Below the pieces are notes generated by a model. It was not told the origin of the DNA. It worked only from the letters and a program-made list of their open reading frames with translations, and made no database searches. A stretch of 64,000 nucleotides of DNA, taken from assembly GCF_002860165.1 (NCBI RefSeq), contig NZ_PGUZ01000039.1, forward strand, positions 62,001 to 126,000, given 5' to 3'. The stretch comes from Bacillus sp. V3-13 (GTDB lineage Bacteria; Bacillota; Bacilli; Bacillales; Cytobacillaceae). A program made the translations under genes and the position numbers. Of the stretch, positions 35,413-44,429 are shown piece after piece. Position 1 is the first letter of the stretch. Every line of letters begins with the position of its first letter.

Positions 35413-36279
35413 ATGACAGACATGATCAAGATTTTTGTGTATGGAACATTAAGAAAGCACGAGGACAACCACATTTATATCGAAGGGAGCAAGTGTATTG
35501 CTGAGCAGGGCTGGGTTTATGGTGAACTTTATGATACAGGCCTTGGCTATCCGGCCGTAAAGCCTTCACTTGAATCAAAAACATACGGAGAGATATTTGA
35601 AATAACCGCTGAGCAATTAAAAGAGGTGGACCAATTGGAGGGTTTTGTTGAGGGCGCCAAGGACAATCTGTATGAGCGGGTCATTCAAACCGTTCATACC
35701 GATAAAGGGACGGTAGATGCTTATATATACATCTCCGAAAGAATGGATATGCTTGGCGAGCCGATCTTGGATGGTGATTGGAAGCTTTATCGATTTTTGC
35801 AGGAACAGCCTGAAACCTTTTTTTATTTTGCATACGGTTCCTGTATGGATACAGAACGATTTCAAAAAGCAGGGGTCGGCCATCTTTTTACGAAAGTGAA
35901 GGGTTCGGGAATTCTTGACGGTTACTCGATGAAATATCTATTTGCCAGACCAGATGGCGGACGGGCGGATATTATCGAGGATGGCGGGGTCACGGAAGGG
36001 ATTGTATATGATGTTCCGTTTGAAGCTGCCGATTATTTATTCAGGCGCGAAGGGTTCCGGGGCGGCTGGTACAGGCCAGCCTTTGTTGATATAAAAGTTG
36101 GCGAAAAACTTTTGACTAACGTTCTTACCTTTCATGTTTACAACAAAAAGGAGGAGCTTGCCCCACCTGTCCATTATGCGGTTGAGATTCTTAGAGGCTC
36201 AAAAGGGCGGTTAAGCACAGAGTATTACCAAAAGCTTGAAAGCGAACTGTACCGTCTTGGATTGCTCAAAACGATATAA
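35413..36279 (+). CDS. ykqA: Tandem gamma-glutamylcyclotransferase-fold protein, YkqA-like
   Basis: 288 residues with two consecutive GGCT/AIG2-like domains. The first starts IFVYGTLRKHEDNH (residues 6-19), the second FFYFAYGSCMDTERFQKAG near residue 136. The family cleaves gamma-glutamyl amines or peptides to 5-oxoproline using a Glu; Glu candidates are present in both halves. The two-domain arrangement is as in B. subtilis YkqA. ATG 35413 is preferred over ATG 35389 because GAGAAGGAA lies upstream of it. Confidence 0.85.
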   Translation: MTDMIKIFVYGTLRKHEDNHIYIEGSKCIAEQGWVYGELYDTGLGYPAVKPSLESKTYGEIFEITAEQLKEVDQLEGFVEGAKDNLYERVIQTVHTDKGTVDAYIYISERMDMLGEPILDGDWKLYRFLQEQPETFFYFAYGSCMDTERFQKAGVGHLFTKVKGSGILDGYSMKYLFARPDGGRADIIEDGGVTEGIVYDVPFEAADYLFRREGFRGGWYRPAFVDIKVGEKLLTNVLTFHVYNKKEELAPPVHYAVEILRGSKGRLSTEYYQKLESELYRLGLLKTI

Positions 36280-36362
36280 ATATGGACCTTAAATAAACTT
36301 GCCACGCTTCGCCTTTGTTCATTATACTGTATGGAGAATAACCTGAAGGAGTGGCTTAGATC

Positions 36363-36566
36363 ATGATCCATCAAACCTGGAATAATCGAGATACATTGAA
36401 AAAAGTGAAATGTGTGCATACTGACGCCAAAAAATATATTGTCAATCGTGCCCTCACTGCAGGAAAGACTTACGATGTTAAAAATGAAACCGGGGAATTT
36501 TATTTTATCGTTGACAACACAGGTAAAGTCGGCGGTTTTTATAAAGAATATTTCCAGGAAGTTTAA
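36363..36566 (+). CDS. Small conserved protein (DUF6501-like)
   Basis: 67 residues: KKVKCVHTDAKKYIVNRALT and GEFYFIVDNTGKVGGFYKEY. It looks like a small SH3-like beta barrel and resembles a short conserved Bacillaceae protein that I recall as DUF6501. Function unknown. AAGGAG lies ten bases before the ATG. Confidence 0.75.
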   Translation: MIHQTWNNRDTLKKVKCVHTDAKKYIVNRALTAGKTYDVKNETGEFYFIVDNTGKVGGFYKEYFQEV

Positions 36567-36640
36567 TGATTTTAAGACAGTGGCGGTGGCTGCTGTCTTT
36601 ATTCATTGCAACACTTTATATAAAAGGGGAGACGCTCCAG

Positions 36641-37228
36641 ATGCCGTTATGGAATGAATTGTTTAGTTTAGAAGGAGACGCAGTCAGGCTTGTTCCATTA
36701 AAACTGACCGACGCAGACGCATTATGGAGGGCCGGTGAACCGGAGGAGATTTGGACGTATATGGCAACCGCTGTCAGGTCAAAAGAAGAAATGGAAGCAG
36801 TTGTTGCATCCGCCATCCAGGAGCGCGAGAAGGGCATTCAATATCCATTTGCGGTCGTAAGCGTCTCCGATGGGGCAATTGTCGGGAGCACACGTTTTTT
36901 GGATATTTCCGAGGTTAATAAAAGCCTTGAAATCGGTTGGACCTGGTATCATCCGTCAGTGTGGAGAACAAGAATCAATACTGAAAGCAAATACTTGCTG
37001 CTGCAGCATGCTTTTGGAAAATGGGGATTAAACAGGGTGCAATTTAAAACAGATGCCCGCAATGTTCGCTCCCAGCAGGCAATCGCCCGTTTAGGAGCTG
37101 TAAAGGAAGGGACTCTCCGCAAGGACAGGATTATTAGAAATAATTTTGCAAGGGATTCAGTATATTTCAGTATTCTTAACGAAGAGTGGCCGGACGTTAA
37201 GAAAAAGCTGCTTGAAAAGCTTAAATAG
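36641..37228 (+). CDS. GNAT acetyltransferase, RimJ/RimL type
   Basis: 195 residues. The GNAT fold is recognisable by VRLVPLKLTDADALWRAGEP at the start, FAVVSVSDGAIVGSTRFLDI (beta 2-4), IGWTWYHPSVWRTRINTESK (acetyl-CoA loop) and LNRVQFKTDARNVRSQQAIA in the C-terminal half. RimJ/RimL-type enzymes acetylate N-terminal amines of proteins or small molecules; the substrate is unknown. ATG 36641 follows AAAAGGGGAG at ten bases; the frame extends upstream to 36566 without a better site. Confidence 0.87.
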   Translation: MPLWNELFSLEGDAVRLVPLKLTDADALWRAGEPEEIWTYMATAVRSKEEMEAVVASAIQEREKGIQYPFAVVSVSDGAIVGSTRFLDISEVNKSLEIGWTWYHPSVWRTRINTESKYLLLQHAFGKWGLNRVQFKTDARNVRSQQAIARLGAVKEGTLRKDRIIRNNFARDSVYFSILNEEWPDVKKKLLEKLK

Positions 37229-37248
37229 AATGCCAGTGTAAAATGAAG

Positions 37249-37281
37249 CGCCCGCTCTGAAATGAGAGCAGGCGTTTTTGT
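37249..37281 (+). terminator. Terminator after the acetyltransferase gene
   Basis: Stem CGCC-CGCTCT/AGAGC-AGGCG followed by TTTTTGTT. Confidence 0.8.
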
Positions 37282-37412
37282 TACTTTTGTTCCAATTGGA
37301 CAACTGGTTTTTCTACCGATGGTTTGAGCAGTCCGAAAAACGGATATGAATAAACAAACGTTTTCAACTTCAAGCCTTTAAATCCGAAAAATGATGAGAG
37401 GGGATAACGCAT

Positions 37413-37730
37413 ATGAGAAAGGTTTATGGGTTGATGACAAATCCGGGCAACGGAAATGAGCTTCTTTGGGATTTTGGTGTTTGGGAAACAGCCGAGGAAG
37501 CTCAAAGATATTTGGAGAACGAGCTGAAGCATACAACCGGAATATGGGTCGAAGAAATTAAGTATCATAGTCCGGCACCAGAATTCGCCGAGCATTACGA
37601 AGAAGAAATGGTCAAGTGTTCATTTTGCGGAATCGAGTACAATGAAGCAGATACTATTCTGACAGAAAATGATGAATATGTTTGTGTTAACTGTGAACCG
37701 GAATATAAAAAAACATTTGACATCGCTTAA
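37413..37730 (+). CDS. Hypothetical protein with two CxxC pairs
   Basis: 105 residues. The N-terminal half (RKVYGLMTNPGNGNELLWDF) is not familiar. The C-terminal half contains CSFCGIEYNEAD and VCVNCEPEY, two CxxC knuckles about 20 residues apart, which could bind zinc as a treble-clef or ribbon. A GAGGGG site precedes the ATG. Function unknown; it may be a small regulator or protein-interaction module. Confidence 0.6.
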   Translation: MRKVYGLMTNPGNGNELLWDFGVWETAEEAQRYLENELKHTTGIWVEEIKYHSPAPEFAEHYEEEMVKCSFCGIEYNEADTILTENDEYVCVNCEPEYKKTFDIA

Positions 37731-37783
37731 AAAGGCTTTAAATACTTGCACCTGACAGCAACATAGACTGCCAGGTGCTTTTA

Positions 37784-38362
37784 TTAACTCGTTTTCGTTA
37801 TTTCCGCCTGATCGAGGATCAGCAGATTAGCTGACTGAAGCCGGTTTCTGACGAGAACTCCGATCCAGGAAGCAAGCGCTGCTTTAATAAGGCCGACAAT
37901 AATAAACGGCGTAAAGCCTCCAGCAAGAGCAGCTGTCCATGTAAGCCCAGCCGCAATTTTTAGCCAAACCGTCCCGAAAATTAATGTCACAACCATCCCT
38001 AAACTATTGGCAATCATCGCATTTTTAAAAGTGAAGGATGTCTTCTCAAGAATAAACCCAATTAGAAATGCGGTTGGGACAAACCCGACTAAATAACCGC
38101 CGGTTGGCCCGACCAGTACGGATGCTCCACCCGAAAATTCAGCATAAACAGGGACTCCAACCGCCCCAATAATCAGATAAAGTATGACCGATAATGTCCC
38201 AAATCTCGCCCCGAGGATCGTTGCTGCCAATCCAATCGCCAAAGTTTGCCCGGTAATCGGTACCAACGGCAGCGGAATCGTAATTTGCGCGAGAATGCCA
38301 ATCACAGCAGCAAACAAGGCAGTCACAATCATCATCCTAAGTTTTACTTGTTGTTTAGACAA
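37784..38362 (-). CDS. bioY: Biotin transporter substrate-binding protein BioY
   Basis: 192 residues with about six membrane helices, an S component of an ECF-type vitamin transporter. BioY landmarks are IPLPLVPITGQTLAIGLAAT and VLVGPTGGYLVGFVPTAFLI. It binds biotin and can work alone or with shared EcfA/EcfT subunits, which are not in the window. TTG 38362 is the start, because AAAGGAGATG is at the right distance; the frame upstream covers the ribosome-binding site. A BirA-like operator precedes it. Confidence 0.9.
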   Translation of the reverse strand: MSKQQVKLRMMIVTALFAAVIGILAQITIPLPLVPITGQTLAIGLAATILGARFGTLSVILYLIIGAVGVPVYAEFSGGASVLVGPTGGYLVGFVPTAFLIGFILEKTSFTFKNAMIANSLGMVVTLIFGTVWLKIAAGLTWTAALAGGFTPFIIVGLIKAALASWIGVLVRNRLQSANLLILDQAEITKTS

Positions 38363-38375
38363 TGCTTCATCTCCT

Positions 38376-38407
38376 TTTGTTAACACAATTTATGTATTGG
38401 TTTACAT
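38376..38407 (-). promoter_or_regulatory. Possible BirA operator at bioY
   Basis: TTTGTTAAC (38376-38384) and GGTTTACAT (38399-38407), separated by 14 bases, form an imperfect dyad resembling biotin operators (TTGTAAACC...GGTTTACAA). The proximal arm overlaps the bioY ribosome-binding site. Confidence 0.45.
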
Positions 38408-38550
38408 TTATAAATTTAAAAGCTTCCGAATTAAAAGTCAATAAACAATTTAAAATAGTTTTAGATGTTTTCCGAGATGGATTTTAAGAGAAAGAGAGGG
38501 GGCACCAAGCTTTAATGGCGGAAGAGATCATACAATCCCAAAAAATAGAA

Positions 38551-38584
38551 AAGACACCGAGAGATCGTCTTTCGGTGCCTTTTC
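38551..38584. terminator. Terminator of pflA
   Basis: Stem GACACCGA(GA)/(TT)TCGGTGCC with T tracts on both strands; it lies after the minus-strand pflA stop. Confidence 0.75.
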
Positions 38585-38609
38585 TTTCAGACTATTGAAT
38601 ATGAATTTG

Positions 38610-39359
38610 TTAACAATCATCTTTAAGCACAACTTTACTTGTTAACAGCCTTAAAGCTTTTTCAACGCTCTGTTCTCTTGGTGGTTCAACATTCTTTAAC
38701 GGGTATTCGAGTCCCAATGCTTCCCATTTATAAACGCCCAGCTTATGATAAGGGAGCACTTCAACTTTAAGGACATTCGTCAGCTGGCCGATAAAGTTTC
38801 CCAGCTCCTGCAAATCTGTTGGATCATCGGTTACTCCGGGGACGAGGACATGACGCACCCAGACGGATGTCCCATTTTGATCGAGGAATTTTGCAAAATC
38901 CAGAATATGTTCGTTGCCCATTCCTGTTAATTTGATATGCTTCTTTCGATCAATGTGCTTTAAATCGAGTAAAACGAGATCAGTATAGTTTAATAGCTCT
39001 TTCAACTGCTCCTGGAAAAGCGGGGCAGTTGAATAGCATCCACCTGAAGAATCGATCGCTGTATGGACGCCGAGCTTTTTACATTCCTTAAATATGGCAG
39101 TCAAAAACGGAATTTGCAGAAGCGGCTCACCGCCGCTTACCGTAATTCCTCCCCCTGATGCTTGAATGAAAGGCAAATACGTCTTCAGTTCCTCAATGAT
39201 TGCGGAAACAGTCATTTGTTTTCCGGAACCGATTTCCCAGGTATCAGCGTTGTGGCAAAATTGGCAGCGCAACAGACAGCCCTGTGTAAAAATAACATAA
39301 CGAATTCCTGGTCCGTCGACTGTTCCAAAGGACTCTATTGAATGTATATTTCCGATCAT
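38610..39359 (-). CDS. pflA: Pyruvate formate-lyase activating enzyme
   Basis: 249 residues. A radical-SAM protein with the cluster motif Cys28-x3-Cys32-x2-Cys35 in QGCLLRCQFCHN, followed by VSGGEPLLQIPF (SAM-binding GGE motif). It abstracts hydrogen from the glycine of PflB to switch it on under anaerobic conditions. AAAGGGG lies nine bases before the ATG. It is downstream of pflB in the same direction, 154 bases away, with its own likely promoter and a cre-like site in the gap. Confidence 0.95.
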   Translation of the reverse strand: MIGNIHSIESFGTVDGPGIRYVIFTQGCLLRCQFCHNADTWEIGSGKQMTVSAIIEELKTYLPFIQASGGGITVSGGEPLLQIPFLTAIFKECKKLGVHTAIDSSGGCYSTAPLFQEQLKELLNYTDLVLLDLKHIDRKKHIKLTGMGNEHILDFAKFLDQNGTSVWVRHVLVPGVTDDPTDLQELGNFIGQLTNVLKVEVLPYHKLGVYKWEALGLEYPLKNVEPPREQSVEKALRLLTSKVVLKDDC

Positions 39360-39379
39360 GGTGAGAAACCCCTTTCACT

Positions 39380-39393
39380 TGAGAGCGCTTAGA
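39380..39393 (-). promoter_or_regulatory. cre-like site upstream of pflA
   Basis: On the minus strand TCTAAGCGCTCTCA matches 13 of 14 positions of TGWAANCGNTNWCA (second base differs). It lies between the extended -10 box (39419-39424) and the start codon. Confidence 0.5.
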
Positions 39394-39418
39394 AGATTTA
39401 AGCCGTTTTGTACGTAAT

Positions 39419-39427
39419 ATTATACCA
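39419..39427 (-). promoter_or_regulatory. Extended -10 promoter for pflA
   Basis: TGGTATAAT on the minus strand is an extended -10 element; no clear -35 is present. It would allow pflA expression independent of pflB. Confidence 0.45.
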
Positions 39428-39428
39428 T

Positions 39429-39467
39429 GCCGTCTCCATATCTCCGATAACAGGGGAGGGAGACGGC
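39429..39467 (-). repeat. Hairpin between pflB and pflA
   Basis: GCCGTCTCC and GGAGACGGC are perfect complements with 21 bases between. There is no T tract on the minus strand, so it is more likely an mRNA-stability or processing element than a terminator. Confidence 0.5.
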
Positions 39468-39513
39468 CAAAAAAATCTTAAAAAAATCCTAATTTAATAG
39501 ATTGGCAGGGACG

Positions 39514-41739
39514 TTACATGGACTCATGGAATGTCCGGTTAATGACATCCATCTGTTGCTCACGTGTCAATTTTATAAAGTTAACGGCATATCCAGAAAC
39601 ACGAATTGTCAGCTGAGGATAGAGTTCAGGATGTTCCATTGCGTCCAACAACGTTTCACGGTTAAAGACGTTGACATTGAGATGGTGTCCGGCTTTCACC
39701 GCATACCCGTCAAGAATGGATACCAGATTGCCGATTCGGCTGTCTTCATCTTTACCTAAAGCTTTCGGTACAATCGAGAACGTATTGGAGATTCCGTCCA
39801 TTGCGTAGCTGTATGGGAGCTTTGCAACGGATGAAAGGGAAGCAAGCGTTCCTTTCGTATCCCGGCCATGCATTGGATTGGCACCTGGTGCAAATGGTTC
39901 ACCGGCACGCCGTCCGTCAGGTGTATTCCCTGTCTTTTTACCGTAAACGACATTTGATGTAATTGTTAAGATGGACATTGTATGAACTGAATCCCGGTAA
40001 GTTGGGTGCTTCTTAAGCTTGTTCATAAAGCTTTTTACAATTTCAACGGCAATGCTGTCAACGCGGTCATCATTATTTCCGTATTTAGGGAAATCGCCTT
40101 CGGTTACGAAATCGGTTGCGAGCCCGTTTTCATCGCGGATAACCCTGACAGTGCCATACTTGATCGCGCTTAAGGAGTCAGCGACTACACTTAAGCCGGC
40201 AATCCCGGTAGCCATCGTACGAAGGATTTCCGTATCATGAAGGGCCATTTCGATCCGTTCATAGCTGTATTTATCATGCATGTAATGAATGACATTCAAG
40301 GTATTGATATAAAGTCCTGCCAGCCATTCCATCATTCCATCGAATTTCTCCATTACTTCCTCATAATCAAGTACGTCGGATGTAATCGGACGGTATTTAG
40401 GCCCGACTTGAATGTTCAGCTTTTCGTCTACGCCGCCGTTAATCGCATATAACAAGGCTTTCGCCAAATTGGCCCTTGCCCCGAAAAATTGCATTTGCTT
40501 TCCGATTTCCATTGCGGAAACACAGCAGGCGATTCCATAATCATCGCCATATTCCGGCTTCATAATATCATCATTTTCGTATTGAATTGAGCTGGTTTGA
40601 ATGGACATACTGGCACAATATCTTTTGAATCCTTCCGGCAGCTGTTCTGACCATAGCACAGTTAAATTTGGTTCAGGCGCAGGACCAAGATTATTAAGCG
40701 TATGGAGGAACCGGAATGAGTTTTTGGTCACCAGTGAGCGGCCGTCCAATGCCATACCACCGATTGATTCTGTCACCCAGGTTGGGTCGCCGCTGAACAA
40801 TTCGTTATAGTCCGGAGTCCGCGCAAATTTGACAAGGCGAAGCTTCATGACAAAATGGTCAACCAATTCCTGGACTTCTTTCTCTGATAAAACTCCATTC
40901 GCAAGATCGCGTTCAATATAAATATCAAGGAAGGTGGAAACTCTGCCAAGGCTCATCGCAGCACCGTTCTGCTCTTTAATGGCAGCGAGATAAGCAAAGT
41001 ACAGCCATTGAAATGCTTCCTGTGCATTTGCGGCAGGCTCGGAGATATCAAATCCGTAGCTTGCGGCGAGCTCTTTTAATTCTTTCAATGCGCGAATCTG
41101 TTCAGAAAGCTCTTCACGAAGCCTGATATTTTCTTCAGACATCACGCTGCTTGTTGAAGCCAGGTCCTTCTTCTTCTCCTGGATCAGGAAATCTACGCCA
41201 TAAAGGGCAACACGCCGATAATCGCCGATTATTCTTCCCCGGCCATAAGCATCAGGAAGGCCAGTGATAATGGCTGCTTTCCTGGCGAGCTTCATTTCAT
41301 CGGTGTAAGCATCAAAAACACCTGCGTTATGGGTTTTACGATAGTCGGTAAAAACCTTTTCTACCTGCTTATTAATTTCATACCCGTATGATTGAAGGGA
41401 CTGGGAAGCCATGCGGATACCCCCAAAGGGCTGCATGGAACGCTTGAACGGTTTATCCGTCTGTAAGCCGACGATCTTTTCTTTTTCCCTGTTTAAATAA
41501 CCAGGGCCGTGAGACGTAATCGTTGAAACAATCTCTGTATCCATATCGAGGACGCCGCCGTTATCGCGTTCTTGCTTCGTTAATTCCATCACTTGTGCCC
41601 ACAGTGCCTCTGTTGCCTCTGTTGCCTTTTCTAAAAACGATTGATCCCCTTTATACTCCGTAAAGTTTTTCAAAATAAAATCCCGGACGTTTACTTCCTG
41701 CTGCCAAACTCCTCCTGTAAAACCATTCCATTTTTCCAT
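39514..41739 (-). CDS. pflB: Pyruvate formate-lyase (formate C-acetyltransferase)
   Basis: 741 residues. A glycyl-radical enzyme converting pyruvate and CoA to acetyl-CoA and formate in mixed-acid fermentation. The two active-site cysteines are in [15 protein letters not shown]; the radical glycine is about residue 716 in RVSGYAVNF near the C-terminus. The N-terminus [19 protein letters not shown] is typical of Firmicute PflB. ATG 41739 is preferred to ATG 41742 or GTG 41748 because GAGGTGAG is then properly spaced. An Fnr-type site lies about 80 bases upstream. Confidence 0.96.
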   Translation of the reverse strand: MEKWNGFTGGVWQQEVNVRDFILKNFTEYKGDQSFLEKATEATEALWAQVMELTKQERDNGGVLDMDTEIVSTITSHGPGYLNREKEKIVGLQTDKPFKRSMQPFGGIRMASQSLQSYGYEINKQVEKVFTDYRKTHNAGVFDAYTDEMKLARKAAIITGLPDAYGRGRIIGDYRRVALYGVDFLIQEKKKDLASTSSVMSEENIRLREELSEQIRALKELKELAASYGFDISEPAANAQEAFQWLYFAYLAAIKEQNGAAMSLGRVSTFLDIYIERDLANGVLSEKEVQELVDHFVMKLRLVKFARTPDYNELFSGDPTWVTESIGGMALDGRSLVTKNSFRFLHTLNNLGPAPEPNLTVLWSEQLPEGFKRYCASMSIQTSSIQYENDDIMKPEYGDDYGIACCVSAMEIGKQMQFFGARANLAKALLYAINGGVDEKLNIQVGPKYRPITSDVLDYEEVMEKFDGMMEWLAGLYINTLNVIHYMHDKYSYERIEMALHDTEILRTMATGIAGLSVVADSLSAIKYGTVRVIRDENGLATDFVTEGDFPKYGNNDDRVDSIAVEIVKSFMNKLKKHPTYRDSVHTMSILTITSNVVYGKKTGNTPDGRRAGEPFAPGANPMHGRDTKGTLASLSSVAKLPYSYAMDGISNTFSIVPKALGKDEDSRIGNLVSILDGYAVKAGHHLNVNVFNRETLLDAMEHPELYPQLTIRVSGYAVNFIKLTREQQMDVINRTFHESM

Positions 41740-41816
41740 CATACTCACCTCATGTTTGATTAAAATAATATAACAGAAGCATATTTAAATCCTAACTCAA
41801 GTATAACAGGTAAGAA

Positions 41817-41832
41817 TGTGAGCAACATCACA
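41817..41832 (-). promoter_or_regulatory. Fnr/Crp-family binding site upstream of pflB
   Basis: TGTGA-N6-TCACA, a perfect match to the Bacillus Fnr consensus, located about 80 bases before the pflB start. It fits anaerobic activation of pflB. Confidence 0.75.
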
Positions 41833-41990
41833 AATTGTTATGAAATTATGAACAATCTGTGGAATATTAAAAAAATCTCTAAAACAAAGGCTATTCTTTG
41901 TTAAAAAATTTTCAGAGAACAAACAGAGGAAGTTATGCTCAATTCCATCTGTATTATAATTATTGATAAAAAATCGAAAACTGTTATATA

Positions 41991-42030
41991 AAAAAGAAAG
42001 CTCTGCCAAACTGGAGAGCTTTCTTTTTTT
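41991..42030. terminator. Bidirectional terminator
   Basis: A 15-bp stem, AAAAAAGAAAGCTCT with its complement, 9-base loop, T tracts on both strands; it follows the minus-strand YetF-like gene. Confidence 0.85.
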
Positions 42031-42032
42031 AA

Positions 42033-42728
42033 TTACGGTTCAATAATTTTTTGTTCTGACTTGCGCGGATTAACAACCAGTGTTTTGGATTTTTCATTTA
42101 TATAGGCGTAGATGATATCTTTTGGATCCAATTGATTTAACACCAATTTATGAATCAGCCATTCCTTTGAGATATGTAATAGCTTTAAATTTCGCGATTG
42201 AATCCTGCCGTCAATAATAACGGCAATCGGCAGGCCTTCATCCGCTATTTTAATATTTAAATGACCAACGGTGACCGGTGTATTTTCTGACTTTGGAACA
42301 ATACTTACCTCACCTATGGGTTCAAGCACCGCGTATCCAACATCAGCGACCTTCGGAAAACCTTTGCTGCGCAAAATCGAGAGAACCTGGGAGACAGATA
42401 AATGCGATCTTTCAAGATTGTCTTCAATGATTTGTCCATCTTTAATGAGGATTGTTGGTTCACCGAGAAATAATCTATTTCCGACCGGGTTTAACGTTAA
42501 AAATGAAAAAAGGAGATACATAGCTGTAATGATCGCAAGTGTAATAAGGCTTGGAATAAGCTCGGTGCTGATTAAAGGTTCGGATGCTACTGTACCGATA
42601 ATAACAATGGCTACAAGATCATAAGGCGTCATTTGTACAATTGACGATTTTCCCATCAGCCTCATTACGGCAATCGTCACGAGATAAATAATCATCGGTT
42701 TTAGGATTATCAAGCTATTCCACTCCAA
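42033..42728 (-). CDS. DUF421 membrane protein, YetF family
   Basis: 231 residues. Three membrane helices at the N-terminus (to about residue 75) carry RLMGKSSIVQMTPYDLVAIV, the DUF421 signature. A cytoplasmic domain of two similar halves follows (GEPTILIKDGQIIEDNLERS, then GLPIAVIIDGRIQSRNLKLL). Relatives in Bacillus are sporulation- or germination-linked membrane proteins. The start is TTG 42728, with AGGAAAAAAG upstream; the site is weak. Function not known. Confidence 0.87.
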   Translation of the reverse strand: MEWNSLIILKPMIIYLVTIAVMRLMGKSSIVQMTPYDLVAIVIIGTVASEPLISTELIPSLITLAIITAMYLLFSFLTLNPVGNRLFLGEPTILIKDGQIIEDNLERSHLSVSQVLSILRSKGFPKVADVGYAVLEPIGEVSIVPKSENTPVTVGHLNIKIADEGLPIAVIIDGRIQSRNLKLLHISKEWLIHKLVLNQLDPKDIIYAYINEKSKTLVVNPRKSEQKIIEP

Positions 42729-42889
42729 TGCTCACTTTTTTCCTAGTATTTTCTTTTATATACCATTTAACTCGTCCAAAGGCCAATAATTGGAGTGATT
42801 TTTTTTCATTCCCAAAATGTGCAGCTATATGTTTCCCCGGTACAAATTACCGGTTTAATAGATTGCCATACTTTGTTTTAATAATAACT

Positions 42890-43513
42890 ATGAAAACTAT
42901 TACAAGATTACTAACCACAATCATGTTGACTGCTACTCTTGTCTTTGGAATGAATTACGACGCTGAAGCGGCTACGGTACATACCGTCCAGTCTGGCGAT
43001 ACAATGTGGAAGATTTCTGTCCGCTATCAAACAGGAATTTCAGAGATTATCAATGCAAACCGCCAGATTACGGACCCGAACAAGATTTATCCAGGCCAGA
43101 AAATTAACATACCTACTGCCGCTGCTGCTGTTTCCGTAGAAGCTCAGGTAGTGAAGCTCGTTAACCAGGAACGGGCCAAGTACGGCTTACAGCCATTAAA
43201 ATCTAATTGGGAGGTAGCAAGAGTCGCCCGCTATAAATCTCAGGATATGGCGGATAAAAACTATTTTAGCCATAATTCTCCTACCTATGGAACTCCTTTT
43301 CAAATGATGAAAAGCTTCGGAATAACTTACCGGACTGCCGGTGAAAACATTGCAGCAGGGCAGAGAACAGCGGAGGAAGTTGTTAAGGCCTGGATGAACA
43401 GCGAAGGACACAGGAAAAATATTTTATCTTCCGGATACACTGAAATTGGCGTTGGCTACGTTAAAGGCGGGTCATATGGCCACTACTGGACACAAATGTT
43501 CATTGGCAGATAA
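42890..43513 (+). CDS. Secreted LysM plus CAP-domain protein
   Basis: 207 residues. A signal peptide ends near NYDAEAA; one LysM repeat follows (VHTVQSGDTMWKISVRYQTG ... IYPGQKINIP) and then a CAP/SCP domain: LVNQERAKYGLQPLKSNWEV, FSHNSPTYGTPFQMMKSFGI, AGENIAAG, HRKNILSSGYTEIGVGY. It should bind peptidoglycan through LysM and resembles YkwD-type proteins. ATG 42890 is required by the signal peptide, but no Shine-Dalgarno is visible upstream, which is unusual for this genome. Confidence 0.87.
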   Translation: MKTITRLLTTIMLTATLVFGMNYDAEAATVHTVQSGDTMWKISVRYQTGISEIINANRQITDPNKIYPGQKINIPTAAAAVSVEAQVVKLVNQERAKYGLQPLKSNWEVARVARYKSQDMADKNYFSHNSPTYGTPFQMMKSFGITYRTAGENIAAGQRTAEEVVKAWMNSEGHRKNILSSGYTEIGVGYVKGGSYGHYWTQMFIGR

Positions 43514-43530
43514 TAGACAATAATCGTTCT

Positions 43531-43567
43531 AACCCCCCTGAAACTTTGTGCAGGGGGGTTATTTTCA
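43531..43567. terminator. Bidirectional terminator
   Basis: A 10-bp stem AACCCCCCTG/CAGGGGGGTT around AAACTTTGTG, then ATTTTC. Confidence 0.85.
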
Positions 43568-43593
43568 TTCCGGCAAACTTTAATTTCATAAAT

Positions 43594-44043
43594 TTAATCT
43601 ACGATAATATAGCCAATCATCGGGCCTTCCATGCTTTGGCTGTGCGTATGACAAATCAGCCTGTAAACTCCTTCATCATTAAACTGAAGAGGAACCACAG
43701 TTTCTTTGCCCTTTTGAACCGTTCCTTTGATGTTCGTGCCTTCAATCGTAAATGAATGCTCGCGGCCGTTAACTCCGAAAATTTTCAAGTCTACTTTCTC
43801 TCCTTTCTCAACAAAAATCGTTCCCGGATCCCAGCGGTACACTTCCATTTCCGTTCCGTCGTCCATTTTTGTTTTAAACTCACCTGTAATGAGGTGAATT
43901 TCACGAGCCTTGCTGTCAACCTCAAGACGGCTGGCCGGAACAGAACCCGAATAAACAAAAAACCAAACAAAGGCTGTGATCGCAGCGATGCAAATGATGA
44001 TAAAAAATACCAGTGATTCTTTTTTTAAAACATAGAATTTCAT
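43594..44043 (-). CDS. Membrane-anchored cupredoxin-domain protein
   Basis: 149 residues. An N-terminal membrane anchor (about 12-32) is followed by one cupredoxin domain outside the cell. Type 1 copper ligands can be placed at His96 (GREHSF), Cys131, His132 or His134, and Met138 in LICHTHSQSMEGPM. It could carry electrons to an oxidase or handle copper. ATG 44043 follows AAGGAGATG; the frame upstream is not needed. No oxidase genes are adjacent. Confidence 0.85.
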   Translation of the reverse strand: MKFYVLKKESLVFFIIICIAAITAFVWFFVYSGSVPASRLEVDSKAREIHLITGEFKTKMDDGTEMEVYRWDPGTIFVEKGEKVDLKIFGVNGREHSFTIEGTNIKGTVQKGKETVVPLQFNDEGVYRLICHTHSQSMEGPMIGYIIVD

Positions 44044-44429
44044 TTGCCTCATCTCCTTAAAAGTTTGTCCCCATACAGAATATGCTCGAGATGAAGTCAA
44101 ACTTGTCAAAATTTTTTCTGATGAGCGTATTTACTTTTCTATGATTGACATGAATAATAGCAATAGGAGGGACGGGCTTCTTTTAGCAAATCGAAAGATG
44201 CAGGACAAAAGGGATTGAATACAGACATCTATCGATTATGGAACAACTTTTTCACTAGATTCCCTTTATCATAACAAGGTCCTTTTGTCGCAGGAGACTT
44301 TCTTTATTTTTCCAATAAAATAGATATTTTTTCCCTTCTTCATGGAAGTATCTTGTATGATAATGATAAGAGAGAAATTTCAGTATATTAAGAACTGACC
44401 AGCTCTAAAGAACGGAGGCAAAAAGCTTA

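Noticed and set aside
41833-41855. Possible Rex site near pflB (TTGTTATGA...GAACAA)
   Set aside because: Spacing and bases do not fit the 18-bp Rex consensus; only a loose dyad remains.
44203-44295. GACAAAAGG and CCTTTTGTC inverted pair upstream of the PAS kinase
   Set aside because: The arms are about 70 bases apart with no T tract and no known site; likely chance.
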